A DNA stretch of 64,000 nucleotides from Ruegeria sp. HKCCA6707 (lineage in GTDB: Bacteria > Pseudomonadota > Alphaproteobacteria > Rhodobacterales > Rhodobacteraceae). Under the pieces are notes generated by a model. The model saw only the letters and a list, made by a program, of their open reading frames with translations. It was not told where the DNA came from and ran no database searches. Positions within the stretch are counted from its first letter, which is position 1. Every line of letters begins with the position of its first letter. Positions 43,187 to 53,415 of this stretch are shown one piece after another. The stretch covers positions 124,001 to 188,000 of the forward strand of contig NZ_WQEG01000004.1 in assembly GCF_013033515.1 (NCBI RefSeq), in the 5' to 3' direction. Position numbers and translations under genes: made by a program.

Positions 43187-45904
43187 ATGCTGGGACTCGG
43201 AACGCTCGCCAAAAAGGTGTTCGGAACACCGAACGACCGCAAGATCAAGGCGACCCGCCCGCTGATCGAAAAGATCAACGCGCTGGAGCCCGAGTTCGAG
43301 AAACTGTCCGACGAGGGCCTGAAGGAAAAGACCGAAGAGCTGCGCAAGCGGGCGCTGGATGGCGAGAGCCTGGATGACCTGCTGCCCGAGGCCTTTGCCA
43401 ATGTGCGTGAAGGCGCAAAGCGCGCGCTGGGTCTGCGCGCCTTTGATGTGCAGTTGATGGGCGGCACCTTCCTGCATCAGGGCAATATCTCGGAAATGAA
43501 AACCGGTGAGGGCAAAACCCTTGTCGCAACCTTCCCCGCTTATCTGAACGCGCTGACCGGCAAGGGTGTGCATGTGGTCACGGTGAACGAATACCTGGCC
43601 AAGCGCGACTCGGAATGGATGGGCAAGGTGTTCGCCGCTGTGGGCATGACCACCGGAGTGATCTGGTCGGGCCAACCCGATGCCGAGAAGAAGGCCGCTT
43701 ATTCCTGCGATATCACCTATGCCACCAATAATGAGCTGGGCTTTGACTATCTGCGTGATAACATGAAGGCCAATCTGGATGACGTCTATCAGCTGCACCA
43801 CAATTTCGCGATCGTGGATGAGGTAGACTCGATCCTGATCGATGAGGCGCGGACTCCGCTGATCATCTCGGGACCGTCCGAGGACCGGTCGGAACTTTAT
43901 ACCAAGATTGACGCTGTGATCCCATCCTTGCAGGACGATCATTTTACGCTGGACGAAAAGACGCGGAACGTGACCTTCACTGACGAAGGCAACGAGTTTC
44001 TGGAGCAGCAACTGCACGCCGCCGGCCTGCTGCCGGAAGACCACTCGCTCTATGATCCCGAAAGCACCACAGTGGTGCACCATGTCAATCAGGGCCTGCG
44101 CGCGCACAAACTGTTCCAGCGCGACAAGGACTATATCGTGCGGGATGGCAACGTTGTTCTGATCGACGAATTCACCGGCCGCATGATGCCGGGCCGCCGA
44201 TTGTCCGAAGGCCTGCACCAAGCACTTGAGGCCAAGGAAGAGGTGCAGATCCAGCCCGAAAACGTGACCATGGCCAGCGTGACGTTCCAGAACTATTTCC
44301 GTCTCTATGACAAGCTGAGCGGCATGACCGGGACAGCCCTGACCGAGGCTGAGGAATTTCAGGAGATCTATGGGCTGGGCGTGGTCGAAGTGCCAACAAA
44401 CAAGCCGATTGCCCGTGACGACCGGGACGATCAGGTCTATCGCACGGCTGCGGAAAAATACAACGCGATGATCGAGCAGACCAAAAAGGCCACCGAAAAA
44501 GGCCAGCCGGTTTTGTTGGGCACTACGTCGATTGAGAAATCAGAACTGCTGAGCCAGATGCTGACCAAAGAAGGCATCGAGCATAACGTTCTGAACGCCC
44601 GCCAGCACGAGCAAGAAGCGCAGATCGTCGCTGACGCGGGCCGTTTGGGCGCGGTGACCATCGCCACCAACATGGCCGGGCGCGGCACCGATATTCAATT
44701 GGGCGGCAATGTCGAGATGAAGGTGCTGCAAGCACTGGCCGAGAACCCCGAAGCAGACCCCAACGAGCTGCGCGCCGCGGAGGAGGCCAAACACGCCGAA
44801 GAAAAGCAAAAGGTTCTGGATGCCGGTGGTCTTTACGTGATGGCCTCGGAACGGCATGAAAGCCGCCGGATCGACAATCAGCTGCGCGGTCGCTCGGGCC
44901 GTCAGGGCGATCCGGGTAAGACGGTGTTCTACCTCAGCCTCGAAGACGACCTGATGCGCATCTTTGGTTCGGAACGGTTGGACAAGGTGCTGACCACCCT
45001 GGGGATGCAAGAGGGCGAAGCGATCATCCACCCCTGGGTGAACAAATCGCTGGAGCGCGCGCAATCCAAGGTCGAAGGTCGTAATTTCGACATGCGCAAA
45101 AACGTCCTGAAGTTTGACGATGTGATGAACGATCAGCGTAAGGTGATCTTCAGCCAACGGCGCGAGATCATGTCGTCTGACGATCTATCGGATATCGCGT
45201 CTGATATGCGCGAACAGGTTATTGACGACCTGATCGATGAATACATGCCTCCGAAATCCTATGCCGATCAGTGGGATGTCGACGGGCTGCACGAGGCTAT
45301 CAAGGACAAACTGACCATTGATGCCCCGGTTCAAGAGTGGGCCGCCGAGGAGGGCGTGGACGACGAACAGATCCGCGAACGTCTGGTCAAGGCCGCGAAT
45401 GAGATGATGGCGCAGAAGGCATCCGCATTCGGGCCCGAAAACATGCGCAACATCGAAAAGCAGGTCCTGCTGCAGACCATCGACAGCAAATGGCGCGAAC
45501 ATCTGCTGACTTTGGAACATCTGCGTTCGGTTGTGGCGTTCCGTGGCTATGCCCAGCGTGATCCGTTGAACGAATACAAGAATGAAAGCTTCCAACTGTT
45601 CGAAGGCATGTTGGACAGCCTGCGCGAGACGGTGACGCAACAATTGTCGCGCGTGCGCCCTCTGACTGAGGAAGAACAGGCGCAGATGCTCGCGCAAATG
45701 GCCGCGCAACAGGCGCAGGTTCAGAAAACGGTGGATCAGGCAACCGATCAGGCCGAGGCCAAGGCCGAAGCGGCGGCTTCTGGTGATGCACTGCCAGGTT
45801 TTAACGAAAACGACCCGTCAACCTGGGGGAACCCCTCGCGTAATGACCTGTGCCCCTGCGGATCGGGCAAAAAGTTCAAACATTGCCACGGTCGGTTGAC
45901 GTAA
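43187..45904 (+). CDS. secA: Preprotein translocase ATPase SecA
   Basis: 905 residues from ATG at 43187 with GGAG upstream; the open frame to 43121 lacks support. Walker A MKTGEGKT is at 104-111 and the [13 protein letters not shown] helicase motif follows. [10 protein letters not shown] and [12 protein letters not shown] are the second NBD motifs. The C-terminus ends in the zinc motif [14 protein letters not shown] that binds SecB and phospholipid. It drives secretion of unfolded proteins through SecYEG. Confidence 0.97.
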   Translation: MLGLGTLAKKVFGTPNDRKIKATRPLIEKINALEPEFEKLSDEGLKEKTEELRKRALDGESLDDLLPEAFANVREGAKRALGLRAFDVQLMGGTFLHQGNISEMKTGEGKTLVATFPAYLNALTGKGVHVVTVNEYLAKRDSEWMGKVFAAVGMTTGVIWSGQPDAEKKAAYSCDITYATNNELGFDYLRDNMKANLDDVYQLHHNFAIVDEVDSILIDEARTPLIISGPSEDRSELYTKIDAVIPSLQDDHFTLDEKTRNVTFTDEGNEFLEQQLHAAGLLPEDHSLYDPESTTVVHHVNQGLRAHKLFQRDKDYIVRDGNVVLIDEFTGRMMPGRRLSEGLHQALEAKEEVQIQPENVTMASVTFQNYFRLYDKLSGMTGTALTEAEEFQEIYGLGVVEVPTNKPIARDDRDDQVYRTAAEKYNAMIEQTKKATEKGQPVLLGTTSIEKSELLSQMLTKEGIEHNVLNARQHEQEAQIVADAGRLGAVTIATNMAGRGTDIQLGGNVEMKVLQALAENPEADPNELRAAEEAKHAEEKQKVLDAGGLYVMASERHESRRIDNQLRGRSGRQGDPGKTVFYLSLEDDLMRIFGSERLDKVLTTLGMQEGEAIIHPWVNKSLERAQSKVEGRNFDMRKNVLKFDDVMNDQRKVIFSQRREIMSSDDLSDIASDMREQVIDDLIDEYMPPKSYADQWDVDGLHEAIKDKLTIDAPVQEWAAEEGVDDEQIRERLVKAANEMMAQKASAFGPENMRNIEKQVLLQTIDSKWREHLLTLEHLRSVVAFRGYAQRDPLNEYKNESFQLFEGMLDSLRETVTQQLSRVRPLTEEEQAQMLAQMAAQQAQVQKTVDQATDQAEAKAEAAASGDALPGFNENDPSTWGNPSRNDLCPCGSGKKFKHCHGRLT

Positions 45905-46006
45905 CGACAGTTTATCACATGGACACAATGACTCCGTTAGGTGGTCACAGTTCCGCCCTGATTGCTTAACAGAGTACGACTCGCTCCTTCAACTGGGGAG
46001 GGTGTT

Positions 46007-46924
46007 TTGTTTGTCGTAAGAAACTATGTGACCATGGGCGGGACCGTCGCGTGCGCCTTGGCCATTGGCTATTTGATGCAATACGGTCCGGCCGCGCAAA
46101 AAAATGCGATGTCAGGCCAGGATGAGGTGATTGTCGCCTCGAATGCGGCTGTCGATCTGACCGGTATCAAGCGCGTTGTGTTGACGGCCTCGACCTCAGC
46201 AGCAAACACCAGCTTTTCTGAATCTGGCACCTCTGAAAACACCAGCCGTTTTCAACCCAGGGTCGCTCAGAAATGCGCCCTGAGTGCCCGGGCCAAACCA
46301 GCTCCTGACGCCACCGCAACGCTTTCCATCAAAGCTCCATGCCACGAAAACGCGACCCTCGAAATTCACCACAATGGTCTGATCTTCAATACCGTAACCA
46401 ACGAAGAAGGGGCAGCACGCCTGACAGTGCCGGTGATGGCTGAATACGCGATTTTTCTGATCTCGATGGGTGAGGATGGTGGAACCGTCGCAACCACCCA
46501 TGTTCCCGAGGTTCGAAATTTCGATCGCGTCGCGCTGCAATGGACGGGCGATACCGCTTTGCAGCTTCACGCTTTGGAGTTCGGCGCCAGCTATGGCCAA
46601 CCCGGCCATGTGTGGGCCAATCCAGAAGCAAGCGGTGCAGGCTCGATTGTTGGTTTGGGGCTGCGCGGATTGTCTGAATCACGAAATGTCGAGGTCTATT
46701 CCTTCCCGAAAAGCTCTACCTCTAGCGGTACCATCGAACTAAGCATCGAGGCCGAGATCACCGCGTCCAATTGCGACAGCGAACTGGCCGTACAGTCGCT
46801 GGAATTGCGTGATGCGCTGCTGACCACCCGTGACCTGTCGCTGACACTTCCGGACTGTTCGCAGGCCGGACAGTTTCTAGTGTTGAATAATCTGCTGCAA
46901 GATCTGACAATCGCCGCAAAATAA
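46007..46924 (+). CDS. Uncharacterised exported or membrane-anchored protein
   Basis: 305 residues if started at TTG 46007, placed five bases after GGGGAGG; the open frame begins at 45962 with another TTG. One N-terminal hydrophobic segment (VTMGGTVACALAIGYLM) acts as anchor or uncleaved signal. The remaining 270 residues are predicted beta-rich with several Cys (QKCALS, KAPCHEN, SNCDSEL, LPDCSQ) that could form disulfides in the periplasm. No family is recognised. It is 24 bases upstream of the PstS/OmpA fusion gene and probably works with it. Confidence 0.65.
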   Translation: MFVVRNYVTMGGTVACALAIGYLMQYGPAAQKNAMSGQDEVIVASNAAVDLTGIKRVVLTASTSAANTSFSESGTSENTSRFQPRVAQKCALSARAKPAPDATATLSIKAPCHENATLEIHHNGLIFNTVTNEEGAARLTVPVMAEYAIFLISMGEDGGTVATTHVPEVRNFDRVALQWTGDTALQLHALEFGASYGQPGHVWANPEASGAGSIVGLGLRGLSESRNVEVYSFPKSSTSSGTIELSIEAEITASNCDSELAVQSLELRDALLTTRDLSLTLPDCSQAGQFLVLNNLLQDLTIAAK

Positions 46925-46948
46925 ATCGCAGGCGGGTATCAAACTTTC

Positions 46949-48505
46949 ATGACCTTTTTCCGTATGGCGGCGGCCGCGCTGATCTGGCTGTCCAATTCGG
47001 TGATCGTGCAGGCTCAGGACATCACCCTGACATCCCATGATGGCAAGGTCGAAGTCACCGGCAACCTGCTGTCCTATGACGGCGAATTCTACCGGGTCGC
47101 CACCCAGTTCGGAGAGCTGACTGTAGACGGCTCGGGCGTGACATGTGAGGGGCTGGCCTGCCCCAACCTGATCGACTTTGTGGCCGAAGTTCGGTTTTCA
47201 GGCTCGTCAGTCATGGCGGAAACCGTGTTGCCCGCCCTGATAAAGGGGTTCGCAGATCAAGAAGGGATGACCGCGACCCGTACCCAGCTGGATGACTCAA
47301 CACTTCAGTTCGAGCTGTCAAAGCCAGATCGTAACGCCCCGATGGCACGGTTCAGTTTTCGCACTGGCACAACTGATGATGGCTTCGCCGATCTAATCGC
47401 GGACGAGACCGATGTGGTGCTGGCCCTGCGCGCCGTGCGCGACGCCGAAAACGAAGCCGCGCGCGCGGCTGGACTGGGTGATCTGACCCAAACGCGCCGC
47501 TCTCGTATCGTTGCACTGGACGCGATGGTGCCGGTTGTTGCCGATGAAAACCCTTTCCGCCAGATCTCATTGGTTGACCTGGCCCGCATCCTGTCGGGCG
47601 AAGTACAGAACTGGCTCGATCTGGGCGGACCGGATGCGCCAATTGCGCTGCACGTGCCGGGTGCCGGTACGGGGTTGCGCCAGGTGATCGAAGACCAGCT
47701 TCTGAGCCCGGCAAAGCTGCAATTGACCGAAGCAACCATACCCCATGATCAAAATGCTGACCTGATCCGCGCCGTGGCCCGTGACCCGTTTGCCATCGGT
47801 ATCACCAGCCAGGCCGGAACCGGCGAGACACGCGCGCTGCCCCTTGCAGGTGGGTGCGGTCATGCGCTGGCCGCCACCCGGCAATCGATCAAGACCGAGG
47901 ACTACCCTCTGACGTCACCCATGTTCCTGTACCTGCCCGCACGCCGCCTGCCCCGCATCGCGCGACAGTTTCTGGCCTTCTCGCAAAGCCCCGCCGCCCA
48001 GGACGTGATCCGGCAAGCGGGTTATGTGGATCAGGCACCCGAGATGCTTGGGGTTAGCGCACAGGGGGATCGCCTGGCCAATGCCATCGCCGCCGGCGGG
48101 GCCGAGGTGGGACTGGAAGAGTTACAACGCATGATCGCCGTCATGCGCCCCTCCGACCGCCTGTCCCTGTCCTTCCGGTTCGAGCCTGGGTCTTCGCGAC
48201 CTGACGCACAATCGCGGGCCAATATCCTGCAATTGGCGCAGGCGCTGGAGGCCGGAACATTTGAAGGCCGTCAGCTGACCTTTGTCGGGTTCAGCGACGG
48301 CAGCGGCGCCGCGTCGGCCAACGCCCGAATCGCGCAACTGCGCGCGCGCACCGTCCGCAACGCAGTGCTTGCCGCCGTTGAAACCGAAATCCCCGAAACG
48401 GTCGAACTGCTTGTCGATGGGTTCGGAGAAGCGATGCCCATGGCCTGCGACGACAGCGAATGGGGCCGCAAGGTCAACCGACGGGTCGAAATCTGGGTGC
48501 AATAG
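46949..48505 (+). CDS. PstS-like substrate-binding / OmpA-domain fusion protein
   Basis: 518 residues with a signal peptide (cleavage near residue 22, VQA-QD). The middle (about 80-360) resembles phosphate-type periplasmic binding proteins: VRFSGSSVMAETVLPALIKGF and later a GAGTGLRQVIEDQL segment. The C-terminal 120 residues form an OmpA peptidoglycan-binding domain: FRFEPGSSRPD, TFVGFSDGSG and NRRVEIWVQ. The protein should be tethered to the wall while binding a small anion. Such PstS-OmpA fusions occur in Rhodobacterales, but I know no tested role. It follows the uncharacterised exported protein. Confidence 0.75.
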   Translation: MTFFRMAAAALIWLSNSVIVQAQDITLTSHDGKVEVTGNLLSYDGEFYRVATQFGELTVDGSGVTCEGLACPNLIDFVAEVRFSGSSVMAETVLPALIKGFADQEGMTATRTQLDDSTLQFELSKPDRNAPMARFSFRTGTTDDGFADLIADETDVVLALRAVRDAENEAARAAGLGDLTQTRRSRIVALDAMVPVVADENPFRQISLVDLARILSGEVQNWLDLGGPDAPIALHVPGAGTGLRQVIEDQLLSPAKLQLTEATIPHDQNADLIRAVARDPFAIGITSQAGTGETRALPLAGGCGHALAATRQSIKTEDYPLTSPMFLYLPARRLPRIARQFLAFSQSPAAQDVIRQAGYVDQAPEMLGVSAQGDRLANAIAAGGAEVGLEELQRMIAVMRPSDRLSLSFRFEPGSSRPDAQSRANILQLAQALEAGTFEGRQLTFVGFSDGSGAASANARIAQLRARTVRNAVLAAVETEIPETVELLVDGFGEAMPMACDDSEWGRKVNRRVEIWVQ

Positions 48506-48575
48506 TCCCCTGCTTCTTCTTGTCAAAAATACGGTGGGGGTGAATTGGCCCTTGGGCCAAGAGGGGCAAAGCCCC

Positions 48576-49331
48576 CTAAAGATACCCCTGCGCCCGAAAG
48601 CTGAGTTCTGTCGATTTCCCAATGATCAGATGATCATGCAACGTCAGCCCCAGCGCCAGACAGGCATCCTGAATACGGTTGGTCATGTCGATATCCGATT
48701 GCGACGGCGTCGGATCGCCAGAGGGGTGATTATGCACCAGGATCAGGGCCGAGGCGTTCAACTCCAGCGCACGTTTCGCCACCTCGCGTGGATAGACCGG
48801 CACGTGATCCACCGTACCTTTGGCCTGTTCCTCATCTGCAATCAGAACGTTCTTGCGGTCCAGATAAAACACCCGGAATTGCTCGGTCTCACGATGGGCC
48901 ATTGTGGTGTGGCAATAATCCAGCAGCGCATCCCAGCCCGAGATCACATGCCGCTGCATCACGCGCGCGCGGGCCATGCGATGCGCGCAGGCCTCAAGGA
49001 TTTTCAGATCGGTGATCACGGAATCCCCGAGACCCTTGATCTGACGTAGTCGCTCTTCGGGCGCGGTCAGCACCCGGTTGAAATCTCCAAACGCATCCAA
49101 CAAAGCCCGCGCCAAAGGCTTCACATCCTGCCGCGGGATCGAGCGGAATAGCACCAGTTCCAGCAACTCATAATCCGGGATCGCAGCCGAGCCACCCGCC
49201 ATGAACCGTTCGCGCAGCCGCTTGCGGTGATCTTTGATGTAGGAGGGTAACCGGCCACCGGGCAGCGGCTGCGCCGGCGCTTCGTCTGTGTCAAACAACA
49301 TGGGGGCTTCGGCGAATGCATCCTGTGTCAT
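48576..49331 (-). CDS. radC: RadC-family JAB-domain protein
   Basis: 251 residues. A helix-hairpin-helix region (about 50-110, LRQIKGLGDSVITDLK) is followed by the JAB/MPN+ domain with metal motif HNHPSGDPTPSQSD. Length and layout are those of chromosomal RadC. A repair role has been questioned in the family and no enzymatic activity is firmly known. It is 35 bases downstream of the thiamine transporter permease and may receive read-through from that operon. Confidence 0.9.
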   Translation of the reverse strand: MTQDAFAEAPMLFDTDEAPAQPLPGGRLPSYIKDHRKRLRERFMAGGSAAIPDYELLELVLFRSIPRQDVKPLARALLDAFGDFNRVLTAPEERLRQIKGLGDSVITDLKILEACAHRMARARVMQRHVISGWDALLDYCHTTMAHRETEQFRVFYLDRKNVLIADEEQAKGTVDHVPVYPREVAKRALELNASALILVHNHPSGDPTPSQSDIDMTNRIQDACLALGLTLHDHLIIGKSTELSFRAQGYL

Positions 49332-49366
49332 ACCCCGACACTGGCTCAGAATCGGTTTCCGAAACG

Positions 49367-50101
49367 TTAACGCGTCTCACCCGCCATCCGCGCCGTGGCG
49401 CGTCGGATAACCATATGCAGAAGGATGGAAAACACGCCCAGTGTCAGCATGGCTGCAAACATCAGATCGGTCTTGGCCCGGCCATTGGCCAGCAACATCA
49501 GATACCCCAACCCTTTCGAGGACCCGACCCATTCGCCAATCACCGCCCCAATCGGCGCATAAACAGCGGCCAGACGCAAACCCGAAGCCAGCGACGGCAA
49601 GGCCGCCGGAATACGGATATGCCACAGCACCGAGCGTTTGCTGGCCTGCATCGTGCGCGCCAGATCCAGATACCCCGGAGGCGTCCGCATCAGACCGTCA
49701 AAAAAGGACGAAGTGATCGGGAAATAGATGATCAAAACCGCCATGGCGACCTTCGACCACAGGCCATAGCCCAGCCAAAGTGTCAGCAACGGTGCCAGTG
49801 CAAAAACGGGCAGCGCCTGAGTAAAGACCAACATCGGTTGCACCAGCACACGTGCGGCACGTGAATTGGCCAGTTGCAAGGCCGTGATCACACCCAAAAG
49901 CGTGCCACAGGCTAAACCGATGATCACCTCAATAGCCGTAATCCAGGTATGTTCCGCAATCAGCCACCGATTCTGCCACCAGGTTTCGGCAACCACGCCG
50001 GGCCCGGGCAGGATGAACTTTGGCAACCCGGTCACCCAGACAATACCTTGCCACAAGGCAAGCGCAAAGACGGTCGCGGCAAGGGCAGACAGGTACTTCA
50101 C
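49367..50101 (-). CDS. Thiamine-precursor ABC transporter permease (ThiX-like)
   Basis: 244 residues from GTG at 50101, overlapping the ATPase stop as GTGA; the longer frame lies within the ATPase gene. Six or so hydrophobic segments are seen. The coupling motif ARTMQASKRSVLWHIRIPAALPSLASG is of the SsuC/TauC/ThiX permease family. With the binding protein, ATPase and TenA encoded upstream in one riboswitch-controlled operon, it should import the pyrimidine moiety of thiamine or a related precursor. Last gene of the thiamine operon. Confidence 0.82.
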   Translation of the reverse strand: MKYLSALAATVFALALWQGIVWVTGLPKFILPGPGVVAETWWQNRWLIAEHTWITAIEVIIGLACGTLLGVITALQLANSRAARVLVQPMLVFTQALPVFALAPLLTLWLGYGLWSKVAMAVLIIYFPITSSFFDGLMRTPPGYLDLARTMQASKRSVLWHIRIPAALPSLASGLRLAAVYAPIGAVIGEWVGSSKGLGYLMLLANGRAKTDLMFAAMLTLGVFSILLHMVIRRATARMAGETR

Positions 50102-50826
50102 GCCACCCCCTCCCGCAGCAGACGCAGCAGGGCGCCTTGGGTTTCGAGCGTTTCCAGATCGTCCACATGGCGTGGCGCGGGCGCTTTGGGAGGCGCGCAA
50201 TGTGTCAGGCCCTGTTGCGTCATTACGCTGATCGACTGACCCAAACGCGCAGCCTCGGCCGGGTCATGCGTGACCAGCAACACGGTCCGGCCCTGCAACG
50301 CCTCGGCTGCCAGATCCTGCATATCCGCGCGGGTCCGGGCATCGAGCGCTGAAAACGGCTCATCCAGCAAAACAAAGGGGCGGTCTTCCATCAAGGTCCG
50401 GGCCAGCGCCACGCGTTGCCGTTGCCCACCAGACAGTTCCGCCGGTTTCTTGGCCATATGATCCTGCAACCGCATCCGCTCGATCAACCGATCGCGGCGA
50501 TCCAGGTCGACCTTTTCGCCCCTCAGTCGCGCGCCCAAAGACACGTTCTGCGCCACTGTCGCCCAAGGCAGCAACAGGTCGTCCTGCGCCATATAGGCCA
50601 CGCGATCGGCCACCGGTTTCCCATCACTTGCAGTGATCTGGCCTTGGAATGCTGCCCCGGTTTCAAGCCCGGCGATCAGGCGCAGAACAGTGGTTTTGCC
50701 AACACCCGATCCGCCCAGCAAACAGGTCCATGCCCCGGACGCAAGCGTCAGGGTCAGCGGCGCAAACAACGTCGCGCCGTCAATGGTGGCTGTACCGCTG
50801 ATTGTCAGATCGGGCGCTTGTGTCAC
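50098..50826 (-). CDS. Thiamine-precursor ABC transporter ATP-binding protein (ThiZ-like)
   Basis: 242 residues from GTG at 50826, overlapping the tenA stop as GTGA. Walker A is GGSGVGKTT, the Q-loop is MAQDDLLLPW (SsuB/ThiZ-type), the signature is LSGGQRQR, Walker B is FVLLDEP and the switch is VTHDP. It powers the ThiX-like permease. Its place between tenA and thiX-like genes with four-base overlaps on both sides ties it to pyrimidine uptake. Confidence 0.83.
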   Translation of the reverse strand: MTQAPDLTISGTATIDGATLFAPLTLTLASGAWTCLLGGSGVGKTTVLRLIAGLETGAAFQGQITASDGKPVADRVAYMAQDDLLLPWATVAQNVSLGARLRGEKVDLDRRDRLIERMRLQDHMAKKPAELSGGQRQRVALARTLMEDRPFVLLDEPFSALDARTRADMQDLAAEALQGRTVLLVTHDPAEAARLGQSISVMTQQGLTHCAPPKAPAPRHVDDLETLETQGALLRLLREGVA

Positions 50827-51497
50827 GGGTTCAGGCCCATCTGCCAGAAGTTCACCTCCAGTTCGGTCGCGGTACGGAAGGTCTGGCACAAGCGGTCCCA
50901 ACGGGGTGAGGCGTGGAAATTCGCGCCAAGACGCCGTGTTAGAGCCTGATCCAGCAACTCTCCAACCGCCTGACACGCGCCTTGATACTCGTCACCGGCA
51001 TAGGCGTTGATCCAATCGGCATAAGTATCAGATGTGGCCTCGGCCTTCAGCCGCGCGCCAATCTCACCATAGCCCATCACGCAAGGTGCAAGCGCCGCTA
51101 ACAGATCAAGCAGATCACCGCTATATCCCGCCTCAAGCACAAAGCGGGTATAGGCCAGATTCTCGGCGCGCTCAGCGGTCGAGAACAGCTCCTCCTGCGA
51201 TATACCCGCAGCCTCGCAAACACCAATATGCAGCTGCATCTCTTCGGTGATCAGAGCGTTCACTGTGCCCACAGCCGCCAACATCTCGGAATGCGTTTCC
51301 GACTTGACGACCGCCAGCGCCCAGGCGCGCGAGAAATGGATCAGGAACACATAGTCCTGACGCAAATAGTGCAGGAACGCCGCGCGCGGCAGCGTTCCAT
51401 CTTTCAGACCTTCGACAAAAGCGTGATGGGTATATTCCCGCCACGGCCCCGGTACGGCGTCGCGCATCAAGGCAAAGGCCTTGCCATATCCGCTCAT
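50823..51497 (-). CDS. tenA: Aminopyrimidine aminohydrolase / thiaminase II TenA
   Basis: 224 residues, the normal TenA length. The all-helical fold is recognisable from FLHYLRQDYVFLIHFSRAWA, the active-site Cys in LAPCVMGYGEIG and a C-terminal FWQMGL with the conserved aromatic region. It hydrolyses aminomethyl- or formylaminopyrimidines from degraded thiamine to HMP. It overlaps the binding-protein gene (ATGA), so import and salvage are coupled. Confidence 0.9.
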   Translation of the reverse strand: MSGYGKAFALMRDAVPGPWREYTHHAFVEGLKDGTLPRAAFLHYLRQDYVFLIHFSRAWALAVVKSETHSEMLAAVGTVNALITEEMQLHIGVCEAAGISQEELFSTAERAENLAYTRFVLEAGYSGDLLDLLAALAPCVMGYGEIGARLKAEATSDTYADWINAYAGDEYQGACQAVGELLDQALTRRLGANFHASPRWDRLCQTFRTATELEVNFWQMGLNP

Positions 51498-52429
51498 TGC
51501 GCGGTCACGTCGATGGCAATGTCGCTGACAGGATTCAGGCTGTCGATCATGCCGCTGTCTTTCAGGAATTGCTCGAACCGGGCATAGCGACCGGCGTCGA
51601 ACCCTGCCGGACGCAAAGCAAACCGGGGCAGAGTATCCACCCAGGCGCGTGCGTTCAGTTCATCCTGCAATTCGGGCGAGGTTGCTGCAAAGATCTCCCA
51701 GCTTTTTTCGGGGTTGTTGACGATGTATTGCGTCGCTTTCTCGGTCGCGGCCAGGAAACGCGCGATCATGTCTGCATCCATCGTGTCGGGATTGGCCACA
51801 TAGATCAGTTCGTCATAAGACGGGATGCCTTCTTCTTCGATATAGAAACACCGACCCGCGACACCTTCGATATCCATCTGGTTCAGCTCAAAGTTCCGAA
51901 ACGCACCGATTACTGCATCCACCTGATTGGTCATCAGGGACGGGGACAGCGAAAAGTTGACGTTGATCAACTCGATCTCATCCAACCCGATATCATGCTG
52001 GCTAAGCAAAGTGGTCAGGATCGCCTCTTCCACGCCCGCAACCGAAAACCCGATCTTTTTGCCGCGCAGGTCCGCCAGCGATTTGATCGGCCCGTCTTCC
52101 AACACCAGCAAACAGTTCAGCGGTGTCGCGACCAGAGTGCCCACGCGTTTCAGCGGCAGGCCTTCATGGATCTGCAAGTGCAATTGCGGCTGATAGGATA
52201 CCGCCAGATCGGCCTGCCCCGCGGCCACCAGACGCGGCGGAGCCGACGGGTCGGCGGGCGGCACGATCTCGACCTCAAGCCCTTCATCCGCGAAATAGCC
52301 GTTTTCCTGCGCCACGATGATGGGGCCATGGTCGGGGTTCACGAACCAGTCCAGCAAAACGGTCATCTTATCCTCAGCCCAGGCTGGCGCGGCGGCGAGC
52401 AGGGCAATCGCTGCAATCAGTTTCTTCAT
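51494..52429 (-). CDS. Thiamine-precursor binding protein (ThiY-like, NMT1 family)
   Basis: 311 residues from ATG at 52429, with AAAAGGAACC upstream. The signal peptide is MKKLIAAIALLAAAPAWA. The mature protein shows NMT1/THI5-like motifs: VLLDWFVNPDHGPIIVAQENG near the start, then PPRLVAAGQADLAVSY and GKKIGFSV. ThiY of this family binds formylaminopyrimidine. The neighbouring tenA, ATPase and permease support the same ligand class. It starts 20 bases after the ThiF-like gene. Confidence 0.85.
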   Translation of the reverse strand: MKKLIAAIALLAAAPAWAEDKMTVLLDWFVNPDHGPIIVAQENGYFADEGLEVEIVPPADPSAPPRLVAAGQADLAVSYQPQLHLQIHEGLPLKRVGTLVATPLNCLLVLEDGPIKSLADLRGKKIGFSVAGVEEAILTTLLSQHDIGLDEIELINVNFSLSPSLMTNQVDAVIGAFRNFELNQMDIEGVAGRCFYIEEEGIPSYDELIYVANPDTMDADMIARFLAATEKATQYIVNNPEKSWEIFAATSPELQDELNARAWVDTLPRFALRPAGFDAGRYARFEQFLKDSGMIDSLNPVSDIAIDVTAQ

Positions 52430-52449
52430 ATCTCGCGGTTCCTTTTCAT

Positions 52450-53415
52450 TCACGAGGTTGCGGCCGCAACGAGCACAATCTCGCCCGGCCAATCCGGTTG
52501 AATTTGTTCAGCAGCACGCCAGGCGCGCAGCCCGGTGGCGCAACAGAGTGCCAGTCTTCTGTCCGTGTTAGGCTCTATTTCATGAAGGTTTTCGGGCAGT
52601 ACGCGCATTGCGTCGGGATGCGCGGGTATGGGCGCCTCTTCGATACTGCGGAGATCAACGATGTGATCCTGGGCGGTCAACTGCCCGGCTGAGAGAAAGC
52701 GGAAACAGCTGTCTGGCTCAGGTGCGGTGTCAAATCTGAATGACGTGCTGCGCAGGGTCCGACCATCAAACTGAACCTTCTGTCCCAGGGGCGATGGATC
52801 AATCTGCAGGATCAGGTTCAACGCCATCTGCGCCTGCATCGCACCAATACTGGCCACGACCGGCCCCAAAACGCCCGCTGTCGCGCAGCTGGCGCTGCTG
52901 TCCGGCGCGTCCGGGAATAGCGCCCGCAGTGACGGCGCCCCGCCGCAAAACCCGCCCACATAACCGGAAAGCCCAAGAACCGAAGCCGAGATCAGAGGCT
53001 TATGCAACGCCAGACACGTATCCGAGAGGACATAGCTGGCGGCATAACTGTCTGCGCAATCCAGCACCACATCCGCCTGCGCCACCAACGCTTGCGCGTT
53101 TTCGGCGGTCAAAACCTGCGCAAGATCTGCGACCTCAATGTCACCGTTCAAGGCACGACAACGCGCGGCAGCTGCTTCGGCTTTGGAACGCCCCTGATCG
53201 GCCTCAGAAAACAAGGTCTGGCGATGCAGGTTCGACAGATCAACCGTGTCACCATCGACAATGGTGATCCGCCCGACCCCGGCCCCCGCCAGCAAAGGCA
53301 AAGCCGGAGCGGCCAATCCACCCGCCCCAACGACCAGAGCATGGGCTGAGCCAAGACGGGCCTGCCCATCCGCCCCAACCTCGGACAACAAAAGCTGGCG
53401 GGCATAGCGGCTCAT
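52450..53415 (-). CDS. thiF: ThiF/MoeB-like adenylyltransferase with C-terminal rhodanese-like region
   Basis: 321 residues from ATG at 53415, overlapping the thiE stop as ATGA; the frame open to 53616 lies in thiE. The E1-like domain has GAGGLAAPALPLLAGAG, the DGDTVDLSNLHRQTLF motif and LDCADSYAASYVLSD. The last 90 residues contain DHIVDLRSIEEAPIP and LALCCATGLRAW, a rhodanese-like layout with candidate Cys. It should adenylate the ThiS C-terminus and may also help deliver sulfur for ThiS thiocarboxylate formation. A MoeB role in molybdopterin synthesis is the alternative, but the operon favours ThiF. Confidence 0.82.
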   Translation of the reverse strand: MSRYARQLLLSEVGADGQARLGSAHALVVGAGGLAAPALPLLAGAGVGRITIVDGDTVDLSNLHRQTLFSEADQGRSKAEAAAARCRALNGDIEVADLAQVLTAENAQALVAQADVVLDCADSYAASYVLSDTCLALHKPLISASVLGLSGYVGGFCGGAPSLRALFPDAPDSSASCATAGVLGPVVASIGAMQAQMALNLILQIDPSPLGQKVQFDGRTLRSTSFRFDTAPEPDSCFRFLSAGQLTAQDHIVDLRSIEEAPIPAHPDAMRVLPENLHEIEPNTDRRLALCCATGLRAWRAAEQIQPDWPGEIVLVAAATS

